From Hymenoscyphus infarciens (taxonomy: Eukaryota > Ascomycota > Leotiomycetes > Helotiales > Helotiaceae): DNA of 64,000 bases. The stretch's first letter is position 1; the number at the start of each line of letters is the position of its first letter. Below, piece after piece: positions 1 to 11,119 of the stretch. The stretch lies in the NCBI GenBank assembly GCA_001414345.1, contig LLCB01000028.1, forward strand, positions 248,001-312,000. The letters are read 5' to 3'. A model generated the notes under the pieces. That model ran no database searches. It was not told where the DNA came from and worked only from the letters and a program-made list of their open reading frames with translations. A program made the translations under genes and the position numbers.

Positions 1-1475
1 GGTGTGTGGTTGGGAGATTTAGACAGATGCATAGGATGGGATGAGATAGGATGGGAGGGGATAGGATGGGTCTTAATGGCTTTTTGTTTTGTGGGTGGCT
101 GCATGGATTATCAGAGCTTAGTGTTGGATGGGGTGAGGCGCGGTGGTGGTAGGATAGAAGAATTAAGTCTATAAAATTTAAATATGGAGCTGAGGTCTTG
201 TGAAATTTTCTTGCGTTAGTGTTAGGATTAATTTCCTCCTAGTCTAGAGTGCTGTTAGCCGTGCTTGAGCAGGAGAAGTGGGTATTGCTCTCTCCCGACA
301 CCTACTTTGCTGTTGTACTCAGTCCTGTGAAGTAGGTATTTCGGGAATGAGAGCGGGGCGGGGGTTTGCAGAGTTGTGGTTACTTGTTCTGCTTTTCTGA
401 CTGACTTGTGTAATGAGAGACCTTTGTGAGGCGCTGTGGTGATGGTGGTGGTGGTGTAGTAGTGGTGGCTTTTGTTTTCTAAATGTGGATGGATGGTATT
501 TTGAAGCTAGGAAGGAAGGAAGGAAGGAACGGGGTATGGAAGAGTTTAAATGGGAAAGGTTCTTAGGTATATATAAAGGGATTTGAAGGGTTGGTTATAT
601 GGATGAGATAGAGGGTTGGAGGGAGTAGGAAGTTGGATTTGATTGGGGGGGCGTTTGCTATTTCTTGATGTTGAGGTGTGTGTTGAGGTGGGTGTTGATG
701 TGTGTGATTCCGAGGTTGGTAGTTTCTCGTAGTGTTTCTCCTGTTTGAGGTTGGAGATGCTTATGGGTGCATAGAGGGGGGTTTTGTTTGTTGAATTTGG
801 GTTTTTGTATTTATAGAGAGTTAATCTTCTTTGTGGAAGTTTCAAGCTTAAGCTTGAGCTTGAGGACATTAAAGGTCTTACTTTTCGTGGAGAAGTGGAT
901 GCCAAAAATGCTGGCATTTTTGGGGGGGGGGGGGTTGGAGTACCAAATACTTGTTCTACTTATTTATCATTAGTGAGCAATCAAGGCTAATAATTAGGCG
1001 AGGGGAACACCAGCTGTAGTAATGAACTGGCACGCAAGACTAGACATAGACATAGATAGAGCCACAAATACGAAATATATGCCGGTTTCAAACTTCTTCT
1101 CTGGTCTGAGTACTTTCATTGAAAAGACCGCGAGGATTACTTTCTAATTGCCCTCAATTTCAAAAGGGAGTTTTTGGTATTTTCATGATGCTCCCTCGAT
1201 TTTTCCCGGGGGAAAATGAGTACTAGTACTGTAGGTGAAATCTTTGTTTTTGATTCGAGGGAGCAATCCCGTTAAGTTTTGTTTTTCCTTTTCGATTTTG
1301 TTGCGTTATTTCATCTGCTAGACACTTGTTGATACATGCCTAGGCGATTCGGTTTGATTTCAAAGTTCCACTAATTCGGTTTCTAAACTTCGGTCGTTGA
1401 TCTTTTGGTCTTCAAGTCGCAAGTCATCAACAACAATTTTGTCCTGATGAAAGTTTGCCTGCCAATTCCTACACT
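1..1475. other. Intergenic, low-complexity, no gene seen
   Basis: I see no convincing gene here. The stretch carries GGATGGGA-type purine repeats (about 38-70), a GGT/TGG run (about 440-470), an (AAGG)n tract (about 510-527), and a perfect 10-bp hairpin at 902-923 followed at once by a run of 13 G (922-934). The short open frames at 546-973 read as low-complexity peptides and look like chance. Confidence 0.5.
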
Positions 1476-2345
1476 CTAGAGCATTCCAAAAGCAAAAACC
1501 CCCACAAAGCCAGCAACAAACAAACCCGCATCCCACACCAACACAGTTCCAAGCGAAGAAGTAGGACTAGGACTAGGACTAGGACTCGCCGACCTCGACC
1601 CCGAAGCCGAAGTACCCGATCCTGTGGGCGAAGAAGTAGGTGGTGTCGTGACCTTCGTCGAAGTCGTGATGCCAGTTATTGGTTCAGTTGTGACGGTGGA
1701 GTTGAGATATGTAGGTGGCACGGAGACAGAGGTGTTTATTGGACCACCTGGGTTGGGAGCCGCCGTGATGGATGTAGATGGAATTGCTACAGTTGAGACG
1801 ATAGTTGAGGATGCGGGGTGGGTGCTGGGTTCGTGGGAGTAGCCTGGTGTGGAGGTGTCGATGACTATTGAGGTGGGGAGGTTTGAGATGGAAAGACTTG
1901 AGATGGAGAGACCTGATGTTGGGAGGGGCGAGGGATGACCGGTGTATGCTTCACCGTCGGAACTTGGTGCCCAGGTTGGTTGTTGAACATCGCTGGCGCT
2001 GATGATGGTTGGCTGTCCGTGTGGGGGAATGACGGAGTCGGTGACACTGACGGGATCGTGTTTCTCGACGAAGACATGACCGCCTGGTGGACCTCCTGGG
2101 AAGTGGGAGAATGGTGTTGGCTGGACGATGTCTTGTCGGCGTGTGAGAGGGTGGATTGGGTGGTCTTTGGTGAGAGTAGGAAGTTCTTCAGCGCCAGCTT
2201 GGTTTGGAGGTGGTGGTGCGAAGGCTGGGTGCTTGGGGTTAGGGACTGGAAAGCTTGGATTGCGTGATGGAGGACCGAAGGAGATGCCTGCAGTTACCAA
2301 AGCGAAGGCGAGAGGAAGGAGGTAGGTTGAGAAAAGCATTTTCAT
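1476..2345 (-). CDS. Ser/Thr/Pro-rich secreted, probably GPI-anchored surface protein
   Basis: This is an intronless 289-residue protein with no recognised catalytic domain. Residues 1-20 form a signal peptide (MKM, then a hydrophobic LLPLAFALVTAG core). A dibasic TRRQ site near residue 70 looks like a Kex2 cleavage point. The middle is rich in Ser, Thr and Pro, as expected of an O-glycosylated wall or surface stalk. Near the end an SPSPSPSP run and small residues lead into a hydrophobic tail (about 265-289, ending GVFAFGML), the layout of a GPI-attachment signal. A second Met at residue 3 could also be the start. The likely role is structural, at the cell wall or plasma membrane. The repetitive codons of the Ser/Pro run appear as ACTAGG repeats on the opposite strand at about 1564-1586. 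Function is unknown; secretion and anchoring are inferred from sequence layout only. Confidence 0.75.
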   Translation of the reverse strand: MKMLFSTYLLPLAFALVTAGISFGPPSRNPSFPVPNPKHPAFAPPPPNQAGAEELPTLTKDHPIHPLTRRQDIVQPTPFSHFPGGPPGGHVFVEKHDPVSVTDSVIPPHGQPTIISASDVQQPTWAPSSDGEAYTGHPSPLPTSGLSISSLSISNLPTSIVIDTSTPGYSHEPSTHPASSTIVSTVAIPSTSITAAPNPGGPINTSVSVPPTYLNSTVTTEPITGITTSTKVTTPPTSSPTGSGTSASGSRSASPSPSPSPTSSLGTVLVWDAGLFVAGFVGVFAFGML

Positions 2346-3459
2346 GTTTTAATGGTTGTGCTTTTGTTTTTTGTCTTTTTTTGTCTTGGTGGAGGAGAGG
2401 AGAGCAGGTTGTAAAGTGTCGAAGTTGATTGTGGGAATTGAGGAGTCAAGGGAGATTAGAAAACATTCACCTATCTACGTCATTAAGACAACTTAATTTA
2501 GCTTGTATTGAGGTGGAGATTAAGTGACAAGCTACAATGAATAGGGTTGAGTTGTTTTCCATTTTGTTTTTAAGTTTTTATATCCAATTGATTACCAACG
2601 TTGCCCTGTCCTGTCATATTCCTTCCTCATCTATACCTTCTGATATTGCTCTAAAAAGTACCTTTGATTCACAATCATTTGGACGTGTCCGAAGTAGGCG
2701 GTGAATGAAATGAGAATCACGCTCATTTGCTCCTCAGCCCAATTCTATTGCACCATAAGACCTCGGGCCCGGACGATGGGGTGAATAAGGAGTATTGGAG
2801 TGCAGTGGAGATTTGTTATCTCATCTCAGTAGAGATGTATGTCGTCCGCCGTGTATGGTATCGTTAGAAGTGTCTGACTTCAAATCTTAAATTGGGTAAT
2901 GTTTCCTTCCCCTCGGGGTTCTAGCTAAGCGAACGCTTTCGCAGTGGCGCAATCGTTTCAGAATCGAGATGTCGACAACGATAATGATCCATTTTTGTTC
3001 ATCTGTCGTCGAACCCCAACATGGCGCCAGAAGTCCTCAGGATAATCAAGAGGGATATTTCGTCCTAGTAGACGTTCTCAATCTCCATCTATTCCACCTT
3101 ACATCCTTCCAAATTCCAGGCGTGGGGCATCTTGGGGGCTCTTCCAAGCCAACATGTGGTTGACGACGGTGTTTGCAAGTGCAGTATGGGAATTGTTGGT
3201 GTCAACTGGGTCCAATTTTGAGGGCGTCGGGCTGCCGTTCTTCAGTGGCTGTTCGCATTTTCGACGGGTTGGGTACGTCAGTCCTTCGAAAAGTCCAAAT
3301 GTTACTCCCAAAGAGGCAAGTCGAATTTTCGGGTGTGCTTCGATCGTCTCGATTTGAGGAATCCACCCAATTCCATACCACGCAAGGGGCTACCGATATT
3401 TACTCGTAACTGTTTTTACCATCTCCTCCAAAACGCCAAACTGGCTAAACTTGTTTCTT
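2346..3459. other. Intergenic
   Basis: Between the surface-protein gene (its promoter side) and the 3' end of the transcription factor. Only short open frames are present (for example 2969-3515) and none carries a recognisable motif. I see no RNA gene. Confidence 0.5.
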
Positions 3460-5014
3460 TCAAGTGTTTGAGTTTGGCGAGTTGTTACTCGAAACCGGCG
3501 ATCTATATGGCATAGGTATCAGAGGTTCTGGAGAAGTCGGCCAGCCCAGTCGTATTCGAAAGCGCCTAACAGTTTCGGCTGGATAGAGCATATGCGCAGC
3601 GGCAGTATTCCAATCGTACTTCCTCGACGCAACGGGGTCATTTCTCTGGTCTTCCAAATATCTGCCGAGTTCAGTAAGTGGTGCAAGTGCGAGGTGCCCA
3701 AAGAACTACAATTAGTTAGCGAAGCAAAAAGACTAGTCACCGGGAAACTTGCCATAGCACCCATGGCTGGGAACAATGGCTGCACTGCTAACGCTGCTGC
3801 ATAGAAATGAGCGGCCACGACTATTGACAGAGGATCTCTTCGAACACGACGAAGTAAGGCGACTGGTATGGTCACCAATGCTACTCGCAATAGCCGAGAG
3901 GATGAGAATTGCTCCTCTGTACTGATCATTGGAACCTTCGTTCGCAGCATAAGTGCAAATTCAATTATTTGGTCAATAAGTCCAGTTTCTTCCTCGTGCC
4001 CTACGACATAATCCTTTACATCTTCCAGTCTTTCCATCAGCTCGGTTAGAGCATTGATATCATCTAGATGGGGTTTCGCTGAATGTTCAGAAGTCGGTGG
4101 TAAAGGTTGGAGCTCATCTGGGATGACAGCTTGCTCCTCGATGAGCGTCACGAAATGGGACTTTTCTGCAAATGGTTGCATCGTCACTTCGATGGTGTGG
4201 ATTCCGTGGGTCAACGAGGACCATTCTTTCCTAGAGACAAGTTTCAACCAACGACTGCTAGGGGTTCAGCTCCTATTTCCCAACTTACCATTCAGTTGAA
4301 TACCATGTCAGAATGATTGAAGACGCAAGAACTGCATCAGCATTTGACTCGGAGAAGTTTGCTAGTGCGTCCTGGAGGCCCTTCAAACCACGGCCGCGAT
4401 AATACAGAGAAAGCTGGCCTGAATCGGGTCCGCCGATCGACAACATATGATGCGCTGCAGAAACACCCAGGACAACATCAAGTAGGAAGCGGTGCTCGCC
4501 AATCATCCTTTCTAGGTTAGCTGTTGTAAAAAACCAAAGAGGGGTAGAACCCACGAAGGAACTTGTCGCATCCATGACGAGTATTTGTTGTCAATGAACT
4601 GGACCTCTGGGGTGAAGGAGGAGAGGTGTTGCAAAAGAAAGAGCTCTTGCGGTGGTAACTTGGCTGCTTCCACAGTAGGATAGGAGTATATTAGGTTGTA
4701 TGGTGGCGGTTCACTTCCGACTCCATCCTTCACATTGACTACTGTTCACCGTCAGAGGGGGTGTCTCGGAAAGGCTTCCCAGCTACCTGGGAATGATATA
4801 GATCAACGAACCATAATGGCACTGACGCCCGCTTCGTTCACAGTTCCGGCTATAGTAATCAGTCCTCTGTCGCCCAAAAGAAGAAGAACGAAGCTCACCA
4901 AATTGGTGACTTCTCGTCGCATCGAATATGCCGTCCTCGACACGTCTTGCACCCAGTTCGGGATTTCCTGTGAGTCCGGCGAAGGCCAACGATGGGCCGT
5001 GAGTTGTCGATCAT
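3460..5014 (-). CDS. Zn2Cys6 fungal transcription factor
   Basis: Exons: 5014-4899, 4849-4812, 4741-4600, 4507-4289, 4230-3753, 3705-3460, giving 412 residues. The first intron splits a perfect binuclear zinc cluster with Cys spacing C-X2-C-X6-C-X6-C-X2-C-X6-C (CKTCRGRHIRC, then CRNCERSGRQC). An in-frame stop lies directly upstream of the ATG at 5014. The rest resembles the sterol-regulator type of fungal transcription-factor domain (LLQHLSSF; EHRFLLDVVLGVSAAHHM; a tail with LAPLTELGRYLEDQ). The last intron (3752-3706) uses a GC-AG pair with donor GCAAGT; it restores frame and length. The exon 3/4 junction is the weak point: the only in-frame canonical pair (4599-4508) removes a short W..VP segment, so a small lesion or another splice form is possible. 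It presumably acts in the nucleus as a DNA-binding regulator; its targets are unknown and no biosynthetic cluster is adjacent. Confidence 0.8.
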
Positions 5015-5595
5015 TGGATTGGAGCATTCGCAGGTGTGTTATCGTTAGACAAACATCGACACAAAACCAACGGCACCTCGTTGGGGGTCGACCTGCAGGA
5101 AGGGTGGTGAGGGGAGAGGGGGGGGAGGTCTTGTCAAGTTGAGTAAGAATGTACGGAGTACAGAAGACTCGAGAGTTGCTTTGAAGCTCAGTGAGCCTTG
5201 TGTGCTTTCGGCACGCGGTGGGGGGTTTTCTTAGGGTCTCCAGGTTGTGCCTGGTAAAGTAATGCCGGGGGAGGGCGGGGCGGGGCGCTTGGTTGAAAAG
5301 GAGCATGCAATCAATCCTTTATCCCAACTTTCCACGCCCGGAATTCTAGGATCAAGGGTATTCGTACTCTCTCCTCCCCTAAATAAATGTTAAACCTGAA
5401 CCTTCTTTCTTTGGTGCAACACCCGCACGATTTTAAGGTTCCCGGAGAAATAACATTTACTTCTAATTAGAGGGGGGGTGGGAGAGAGTACGGAGACGGC
5501 GATCAGGGCTTTTGGATCTGAGAAAACCGAGTTTTGAAACGGGTATGACTAAAGTCTAGTTACCAACAAGTACTTACTTTGAAGGAGTACGTACC

Positions 5596-5846
5596 GAGAA
5601 AAAACACGCCGATTTGAGGCACACCCCGCGCACCTTAACACCACCTCAATACAACCATAACCACAACCACTTATTAAAAAGCTATATTACTTAATAGACT
5701 TCTTCAAAATAACTCTCAGGAGGATCGATTAGAGATTTTGTCATATTTTTAAGACTTTATTTGGCCTTGTACTATACTATAGTATAGGGTAGAGGGCGAG
5801 TTCTTAGTAGGGCGGCCCGTGCCTCAAATCGGCGTGTTTTTTTCTC
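5596..5846. mobile_element. Short inverted-repeat element (MITE-like)
   Basis: Arms at 5596-5622 and 5819-5846 are complementary over 27-28 bp, differing only in the length of an A run (6 versus 7). ACC flanks both ends (5593-5595 and 5847-5849), consistent with a 3-bp target duplication. There is no coding capacity inside, so it would be non-autonomous. The interior is AT-rich with a palindrome near 5770. Confidence 0.7.
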
Positions 5847-6429
5847 ACCCTTAGAGCGAGTATGATCTTCTCTCCTCGGTTACCCTTGGGGGCTAATGGC
5901 TCTATAAACAAGAAAAAAGGCAAAGGAAGTTGCGGCTTATATAAGTATCAGCGTAATAACATCTAATCACTACAAACATGGATGGATGGCTTGATTCGCT
6001 GGAGCACATACGAAGTCTGAGGCTGCCGATCTTGACTCCGTTTTCGCATGTTCGTCGGTTCATGGACTTGTCAAAAAGGGGGCCTGGAAAAAAGGGAATC
6101 GCTTATTGGGGCATCACTTCGCTACGGTCGCCAACACTGCACTGCGGTCGCCGCATTTGTCGCAATTTCCATAGACTTATTTTTATCATAACTACTGTAA
6201 ACCCCAACGCTTTTGAGTTTTAGAAGAGAGTAGAATATCGTAATCTATAGTAGTTTGAATTACAAAATATTAAATAATAAAAAGAAAAGGGTGTTGTATT
6301 AGGAAGTTTTAATACTCCTTGAAAAGTGGTAAATACACCTCCTTAAATAATTATAGCTGCACACTTGGCGTAAGCACTTCGGCTACGGTGAACTGATGCC
6401 CAAATCAGATAATCGAAGAAAAGCGGCAC
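5847..6429. other. Intergenic flank of the AT-rich island
   Basis: Base composition falls from mixed to strongly AT-rich. A small open frame at 5978-6223 has no recognisable motif. I see nothing else. Confidence 0.4.
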
Positions 6430-9420
6430 TATATAGCTAAAGAGGAAATAACGTTTCTTAATAAAAAATATCCCGGGTCTTTATAATACTATACTAGCTA
6501 GTATACCTAGAAGGAAGCGAAGTATTTGAAAGCTCTCGAATTATCAGTTGATTCTACTAGAGCTTAAACTATACTTTAATCTTAATAGCTTTTAGAAGTA
6601 ATATATTATCTAAAAAGTTTATCTATAGCCGAGTTATTCCAAAGGCTATTAGTTATAGAATCCTATTAGTTATTGAATTACGAAGCTACGCTTACTTTAT
6701 ATACTTAGGTAATAAAAACAACTATTATAGAGTATACTACGTAACTATTAGTACTAGCTATATATATATTTATAGCTTCTGCTAGCCTTTACTCTCTTTA
6801 GTAGACGTTTTATATATAATCTACCTTCTTTTAAGCCTCGACTAGAGTAAGATAATAAACTCTATTTAATATAACTATTTTATAATATCTCTTTAGTTAT
6901 TCTTATACTCTATATGATTTAGTAGAACGCGGTTCTAATCTTATATTTCTAGCTCTAACGCGACTAAATATTTAAATTACTAAAGTATATAATAATATAG
7001 AAATTTAATAATAATTTATCTATAATCTTATTTTTAAAAAGCTCTACTAGAAAAATTATTATTTTAGTATAAGTTAGCTTATTTATAATATAGCTAATTT
7101 TCCTCTATCTACTTCTACTACTTCTACTACTTCTACTACTACTTTTATACTCTTTTATTCTTCTTTTTAATTAATATACCTTCTCTAGAATAGCGTAAGA
7201 CTAATACTACTTCTAGTACGAAAAAGTCTACTAAAAGAGTCTTAAAAGCTACTAAAAAAGTCTTTAAAAAGAAGGCTTCTTAAGTACGTAGCGCGTCTAT
7301 CTTATATACGTTAAACTAAGAGCTAGTATAAGTAGTAGAATATATCTATTTATAGTAGTAATTAGCTATATTAGAAAGAATTTTATAAAATAGAAGTAGA
7401 AAGAGGCTTTAATTCAGATTTTAATATCTTAGTACTTCTAAACTAGTTTAATAATATCGTAGTTCGAAGCTATTTAGATTTTAGTCTAAAACTACTCTAA
7501 ATAAGAGTAGTTTTAAACTAGACTACTAAACGCGTCTATACGTAAGATATAAGAATAACTAAAGAGATAGTAGTAATACTATAATTCGATTCTAGCGAAG
7601 TCTCTATTAAACGAACTCTTATACTTCTATATATACTCTATTATATATCTACTACTCTTTACTTCTATCTCTATCTCTCGCTTCTATTATAATCTTATAC
7701 TCGTATACTTAAATCGAATACTAGCTTATACTAGTATAACTCTATATAGAGTATATAACCGTCTTCTAAGAAGCTTAGTTAGTAGTAAGTACGACGTAAG
7801 ATACTACTCTTCTATACCTCGATTTACTCTACTCTATAACCTATATCTACGATATAAGATACTACTCTTCTATATTTTAATTTACTTCGCTCTATAATCT
7901 ATATCTACGAACTTCTTAAGTTCTAACTCTTTGATCTACTCTATCTCGCCGAGCTTTTAATCTACTCGGTTCTCTTACGTCTCTATAATAGTACGCTATT
8001 CTAAATTACTAGTATTTGTGAAACTACTAATACTCTAGAGCTAAGATTATAATTAATCTAATACTTATATAATTGAAGATACTAAAGAGATTAAGATTTA
8101 GAGATTATATATTTAGCTTTAAAGCTTTTATTATTTAGTATTAGTTATATTAGATAGAGCTTAGTTATTATTATTATTAAGACTTAGTAGTTTCTAATCT
8201 CTTATATATAGATAGATATTTATACTTAGTATAGAAGAGAGATAGTTTTTCCTTTTCTTTTATATTAGAGCCTAGTATTTATATATATTATTCTATCTTA
8301 AACGTACTCTTATATATCTTTTTAGTAGTAGTATATATTTCGTACTATTATATATATATACTAGCTAGAGTATAGATTCCTTGAAACCTATAAAAGCTCT
8401 AGGTTATTTATATCTATACTAAGATACTATACTTAGAGAGAAACCTTACTTAAGAACTAGAAGACGGATTATAGCCTTATTATTTCTTTTTAGTTCTTAG
8501 AGCTAATCTTTCTTTTAGAGAGATATATTATAAAATATACTATATAACTCTTAGTACTAGCTATATATATATTTATAGCTTCTACTAGCTTTTACTCTCT
8601 TTAGTAGACGTTTTATATACTATATATTAATTATATTAAATCTATCTTCTTTTAAGCCTCGACTAGAGTAAGATAACGAACTCTATTTAATATAACTATT
8701 CTATAATAATAACGAAGCTACTATTAATACTCTAGGTATATAGAGCTACGTTATTTATACTATTTAGCTCTATAGCACCGATATCTTATATAAAAGACAG
8801 GCTTAGGAAAATAATAACTAAACTCTAATAACTTAATAAGAAAGAAGTAAACTAGATATCCTGTTTTTTAGTATATAACGCTTATTACGAAATAATTTTA
8901 TACTTAGTTCTAGATATAATAGTCTATAATAGAGCCTTCTAAATAAACCCTGCTTTACTAGGTCTCGTTATAGACTAATTCGCCTAAGACGAAGTATAGT
9001 CTCTATTATTATAATACTATCTTCTAGTATAAAACCTAGGGAAATACTTTAGCGATCTAATATAACTTGTCTTATTAATAAAATAGCGTTTAAGTCTATA
9101 TTTTTCAACTTACTATTATAGCTCTTAGGTCTTTTAGAGCGTATAATAGAAGTTTTACTAAATCTCTTAACTCTTTTAACTAAATCGCCTAATCTAATCT
9201 AATTAGATACTTTTATTATATATATATAATACTAATTCTCTATTCTAAGAGATAGTAATCTAGTTTTTAAAGTTAGAGTTTATTAAGATTAGAGATCGAG
9301 TATAAGTTAGAGCTAGAGCTATGAGTTAGTAATATATAGCTTTAGCTAAATTCTCTAGCTCTTTTAACTAAATCGTCTAACTCTAACCTAATTAGATACT
9401 CTCGTATAATACTAATTCTC
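6430..9420. repeat. RIP-mutated AT-rich island (decayed transposon DNA)
   Basis: The stretch is dominated by TA-containing words while CpA and TpG are nearly absent. CpG words such as ACGC, GCGT and TACG persist. This is what fungal RIP leaves (CpA to TpA, and TpG to TpA on the other strand). No frame stays open for more than a few dozen codons. Internal duplications survive: about 6740-6890 with 8543-8709, a tandem pair at about 7796-7910, and CTT/CTA trinucleotide runs near 7111-7143. The original element cannot be identified by eye; it may have been several kb long or composite. Confidence 0.8.
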
Positions 9421-9515
9421 TATTCTAAGAGATAGTAACCTGGTTTTAAGGTTAGAGTTAGTAGCTAGAGGTTAGGGCTAGTTAGGGCTAGGGATCGGGT
9501 ATAGGCTAGGGTTAG
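9171..9515. repeat. Direct repeat of about 160-175 bp at the island edge
   Basis: Two copies (about 9171-9345 and 9358-9515) share the order CTTTTAACTAAATCG, CTAATTAGATAC and TTCTCTATTCTAAGAG. The second copy keeps more G and C (for example GGTTAGGGCTAG) where the first has been changed to A and T, as if RIP faded towards the right edge. Confidence 0.65.
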
Positions 9516-9599
9516 AATGATTTTGTACTTTAGTAGTGTTCGCGACCGGAAAACGTCCTAATTTGGTTAGATCGGGCGATTTAGTCAAAAGGGTCAGGG

Positions 9600-10085
9600 G
9601 ATTTAGCTGAAGCCTGTGATGGCGTCAGGGGTTGCTTGACAATCTTCCTTTTCCAGACGAGAGTACATGAAGCTAGCCCAAAGAGGTAAATATCGCTTGT
9701 TGGCGGTTTCTCCGCAAGGGAAGTCCAGTGATCGGGTCAATCTTGTGGAAATTCCCGAAGCGATCTTCAAATGCCAATGGTGCACTGGTGTCAAATCATC
9801 AAATGCTCTAGAAAAGGGCTAAGACATATCATGACAAAGCATCTTCTTCCGTATGAAAATCAATATCGACACTTTCGATGATCTTTGGCAAATCATGGCG
9901 GTTTGCGCCTCCGCGTTTAATCCACATTGGTAGGCTAAACTCAACTGTGCCTCACGGCAATATCGAAGAACACAGTTTAAAAGGAAACCCAGCATAAACT
10001 TCGGAATTTCGATCGAACCCATTCGGATTATCCTACAAGGTTGCATCAAAAAAGATCCAAGGACCAGGCCAACGGGTGTCAAATT
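9600..10085 (-). pseudogene. Possible decayed coding fragment, unidentified
   Basis: Two open frames (9794-9603 and 10082-9819), plus interrupted alternative frames, have ordinary CpA/TpG content and amino-acid-like composition but cannot be joined into one protein. In one alternative frame there are stretches such as RGGANRHDLPKI and FEDRFGNFHKIDP, separated by stops. I do not recognise the family. It may be the broken end of a gene cut off by the neighbouring island. Low certainty. Confidence 0.25.
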
Positions 10086-10590
10086 TATTTTCTCAGCCTA
10101 GTCCCTATCCCATGTCCCGGCACATTACAACATCTAGTCCCACCAAGGTTCCTAACTAAGAGAAGACACGAACAGGCGATCGACACTCGTGGTAGCGGGG
10201 TGTTTTAACCTCTGTCGAAACGCTCTCCTAAACTCACCAGAATCACTTGAACTCGATGTGAGATCTTGTGATAGTAATGAGTATGAGCTCACAAAGCTTG
10301 CCCGATCCTACAATGATTAGAGCTTTCACGATGTATCTCATGTGCGTCTCTAATTAAAACATACTCATAGGGCTTTGTGGGATTAGAATCGAGATTCTTT
10401 AGCTAGTGATGATCTACTGCAATCTTCGTACAGGTTGTCAGACGGACAAGTTTCATTCGGTCTCGTAATAGCACCCGTCACACTTATTTCTTTGGCAGAC
10501 CATGACTAGACGCCTAGAACATTTCGATATTTTCCTTTGTAATTTCATTAATCCATTCTGGCGCGTCTCTTATCGCACCATAGGTATACT

Positions 10591-11030
10591 GATTTAACCG
10601 ATCTCCGAGCCTTAAGAGAGCTAAGTTATAACGTTATAACTACCTCTCCTAAGAGCTATATAAATCGTATAACGTTATAACTCGGCTCCACTATTAGTTA
10701 GCTTCTACGATTTATAAATATTAGTATTTATTATTTTTTAAGCCTATATATATAAAGTAAAGTATAAGCTAACTTATTTATTTAATATAAATATATATAT
10801 ATATATTACTTTTAGTAGATAATAGAGTAATTTAATAAAAAAGCTAATTTATTTATATTATATATCTATAATCTAGAAATACTTTAAACGCGAATATTAA
10901 TAAATCGTGTTCGCGAGAGCTAACTACTAGTAGAGCCGAGTTATAATATTACGCGAGTTACTTAGCTCTTAGGAGAGGTAGTTATAACATTATAACTTAG
11001 CTCTCTTAAGGCTCGGAGATCGGTTAAATC
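10591..11030. mobile_element. 440-bp hairpin inverted-repeat element
   Basis: The ends mirror each other: GATTTAACCGATCTCCGAGC at 10591 is matched by its complement ending at 11030. The arms agree over about 65 bp with one mismatch, and then more loosely for another 80 bp or so, so much of the element could fold on itself. The interior is AT-rich with few CpA or TpG. No open frame. I could not find a clear target-site duplication. Confidence 0.75.
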
Positions 11031-11119
11031 CACATGCTTATGGTGTCTTATCGTCGATTACAACAGACATGAGAGTAAGCTTTATTAATTCAAAAAGCTT
11101 ATCATCTGCAAGACTCGTA

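Noticed and set aside
2900..2990. tRNA-like stretch near TGGCGCAATCG
   Set aside because: No cloverleaf or B box could be formed.
9460..9515. TTAGGG-like words suggesting an interstitial telomere
   Set aside because: Only two TTAGGG units occur, in a setting (GTTAGGGCTAG) explained by the local 160-bp direct repeat; there is no regular hexamer array.
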